Origin: an uncultured Flavobacteriaceae bacterium
Lineage (GTDB): Bacteria > Bacteroidota > Bacteroidia > Flavobacteriales > Flavobacteriaceae
Direction of reading: 5' to 3'
NCBI GenBank assembly: GCA_913031655.1
Contig: CAJWFY010000095.1
Span: 1 to 6,046 of the forward strand
DNA: 6,046 bases
Positions 5,812 to 6,046 of the stretch are shown here, in pieces. The notes below the pieces were generated by a model. It was not told the origin of the DNA. It was given only the letters and a program-made list of their open reading frames with translations, and ran no database searches. How positions within the stretch are numbered: position 1 is the stretch's first letter; the number at the start of each line of letters is the position of its first letter. A program made the translations under genes and the position numbers.

Positions 5812-6009
5812 TTATGCTTCTGCTTGAGCAGCATTATCAATTAAAACCTTTCCTCTGTAGTAAAGTTTTCCTTCATGCCAATGAGCCCTATGGTAAAGGT
5901 GTGCTTCACCTGTTGTTTTACAAGTTGCTATTTGAGAGTCTGCAACCTTGTAATGCGTTCTCCTTTTATCTCTTCTAGTTTTAGAAATTTTTCTTTTAGG
6001 ATGTGCCAT
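5812..6009 (-). CDS. rpmF: 50S ribosomal protein L32
   Basis: Small basic protein of the large ribosomal subunit. The 65-residue sequence has the L32 N-terminus MAHPKRKISKTRRDKRRTHY (1-20), with many Lys/Arg for rRNA contact, and the core TTGEAHLYHRA (32-42) followed by YYRGKVLID (50-58). L32 proteins exist in a zinc form with four cysteines and a form without. Here only Cys30 remains, so this is a largely cysteine-free form, though His37, His40, His43 and His45 are nearby. The short tail NAAQAEA is variable in the family. The start lies 10 nt after the stop of a YceD-like gene, the classic yceD-rpmF pairing. The link from rpmF to fabH recalls the E. coli rpmF-plsX-fabH cluster, but plsX is absent here. 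Confidence 0.97.
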   Translation of the reverse strand: MAHPKRKISKTRRDKRRTHYKVADSQIATCKTTGEAHLYHRAHWHEGKLYYRGKVLIDNAAQAEA

Positions 6010-6019
6010 AATTTGTTTA

Positions 6020-6046
6020 TTATATTAAATCTTTTAATTTATCCCA
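6020..6046 (-). CDS. C-terminal end of a YceD/DUF177-family protein, cut by the window edge
   Basis: Reading the minus strand from 6046 gives TGG GAT AAA TTA AAA GAT TTA ATA TAA, that is Trp-Asp-Lys-Leu-Lys-Asp-Leu-Ile and a stop at 6022-6020. The stop lies 10 nt before the rpmF ATG. The YceD/DUF177 family is almost always encoded directly upstream of rpmF, and its members in Bacteroidota commonly end in a Trp-x-x-Leu-Lys-x-Leu tail of this kind. The protein is linked to 23S rRNA metabolism in other bacteria. Only eight codons are visible, so the assignment rests on this tail, the spacing and the neighbour. Confidence 0.7.
   Translation of the reverse strand, partial: WDKLKDLI

Overview
The window reads as an ordinary housekeeping region of an AT-rich member of the Bacteroidota, most likely of the Flavobacteriales. 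Four things point there. The gene order is YceD-like/rpmF/fabH/accB/accC on one strand and tdk/alr plus asd on the other. The thymidine kinase and alanine racemase carry flavobacterial-style motifs. No start codon has a convincing Shine-Dalgarno sequence. The promoter-like elements fit the Bacteroidota pattern TTG-N19-TAnnTTTG rather than the E. coli one. GC content is roughly one third by eye, and the standard genetic code is used.

Left part, plus strand (83-2860): tdk and alr form a translationally coupled pair with an ATGA overlap at 673-676. After a 97-bp gap comes asd, which has its own very good Bacteroidota-type promoter and a leader of only about 10 nt. A second gene seems to begin at the left edge on the minus strand (ATG GCA AAA at 9-1), transcribed away from tdk from an overlapping promoter region.

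Right part, minus strand (6046-2857): the last eight codons of a YceD/DUF177-like protein, then rpmF (ribosomal protein L32), fabH, accB and accC. These genes supply malonyl-CoA (AccC and AccB, needing AccA/AccD from elsewhere) and start fatty-acid chains (FabH); L32 ties the cluster to ribosome synthesis. asd and accC converge and their stop codons overlap, so no spacer separates the two transcription units.

The genes work in three areas: nucleotide salvage (Tdk), cell-wall precursors and the aspartate-family amino acids (Alr, Asd), and fatty-acid initiation (FabH, AccB, AccC). I see no mobile element, CRISPR array, RNA gene or defence system.

The main unexplained structure is the rpmF-fabH gap (5692-5811). 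It holds eight A-tracts whose starts are spaced 10,10,10,10,11,10,10 bp, the signature of intrinsically bent DNA, directly upstream of a fabH gene that appears to start with TTG. This is the observation most worth following up. It does not amount to a new biological system.
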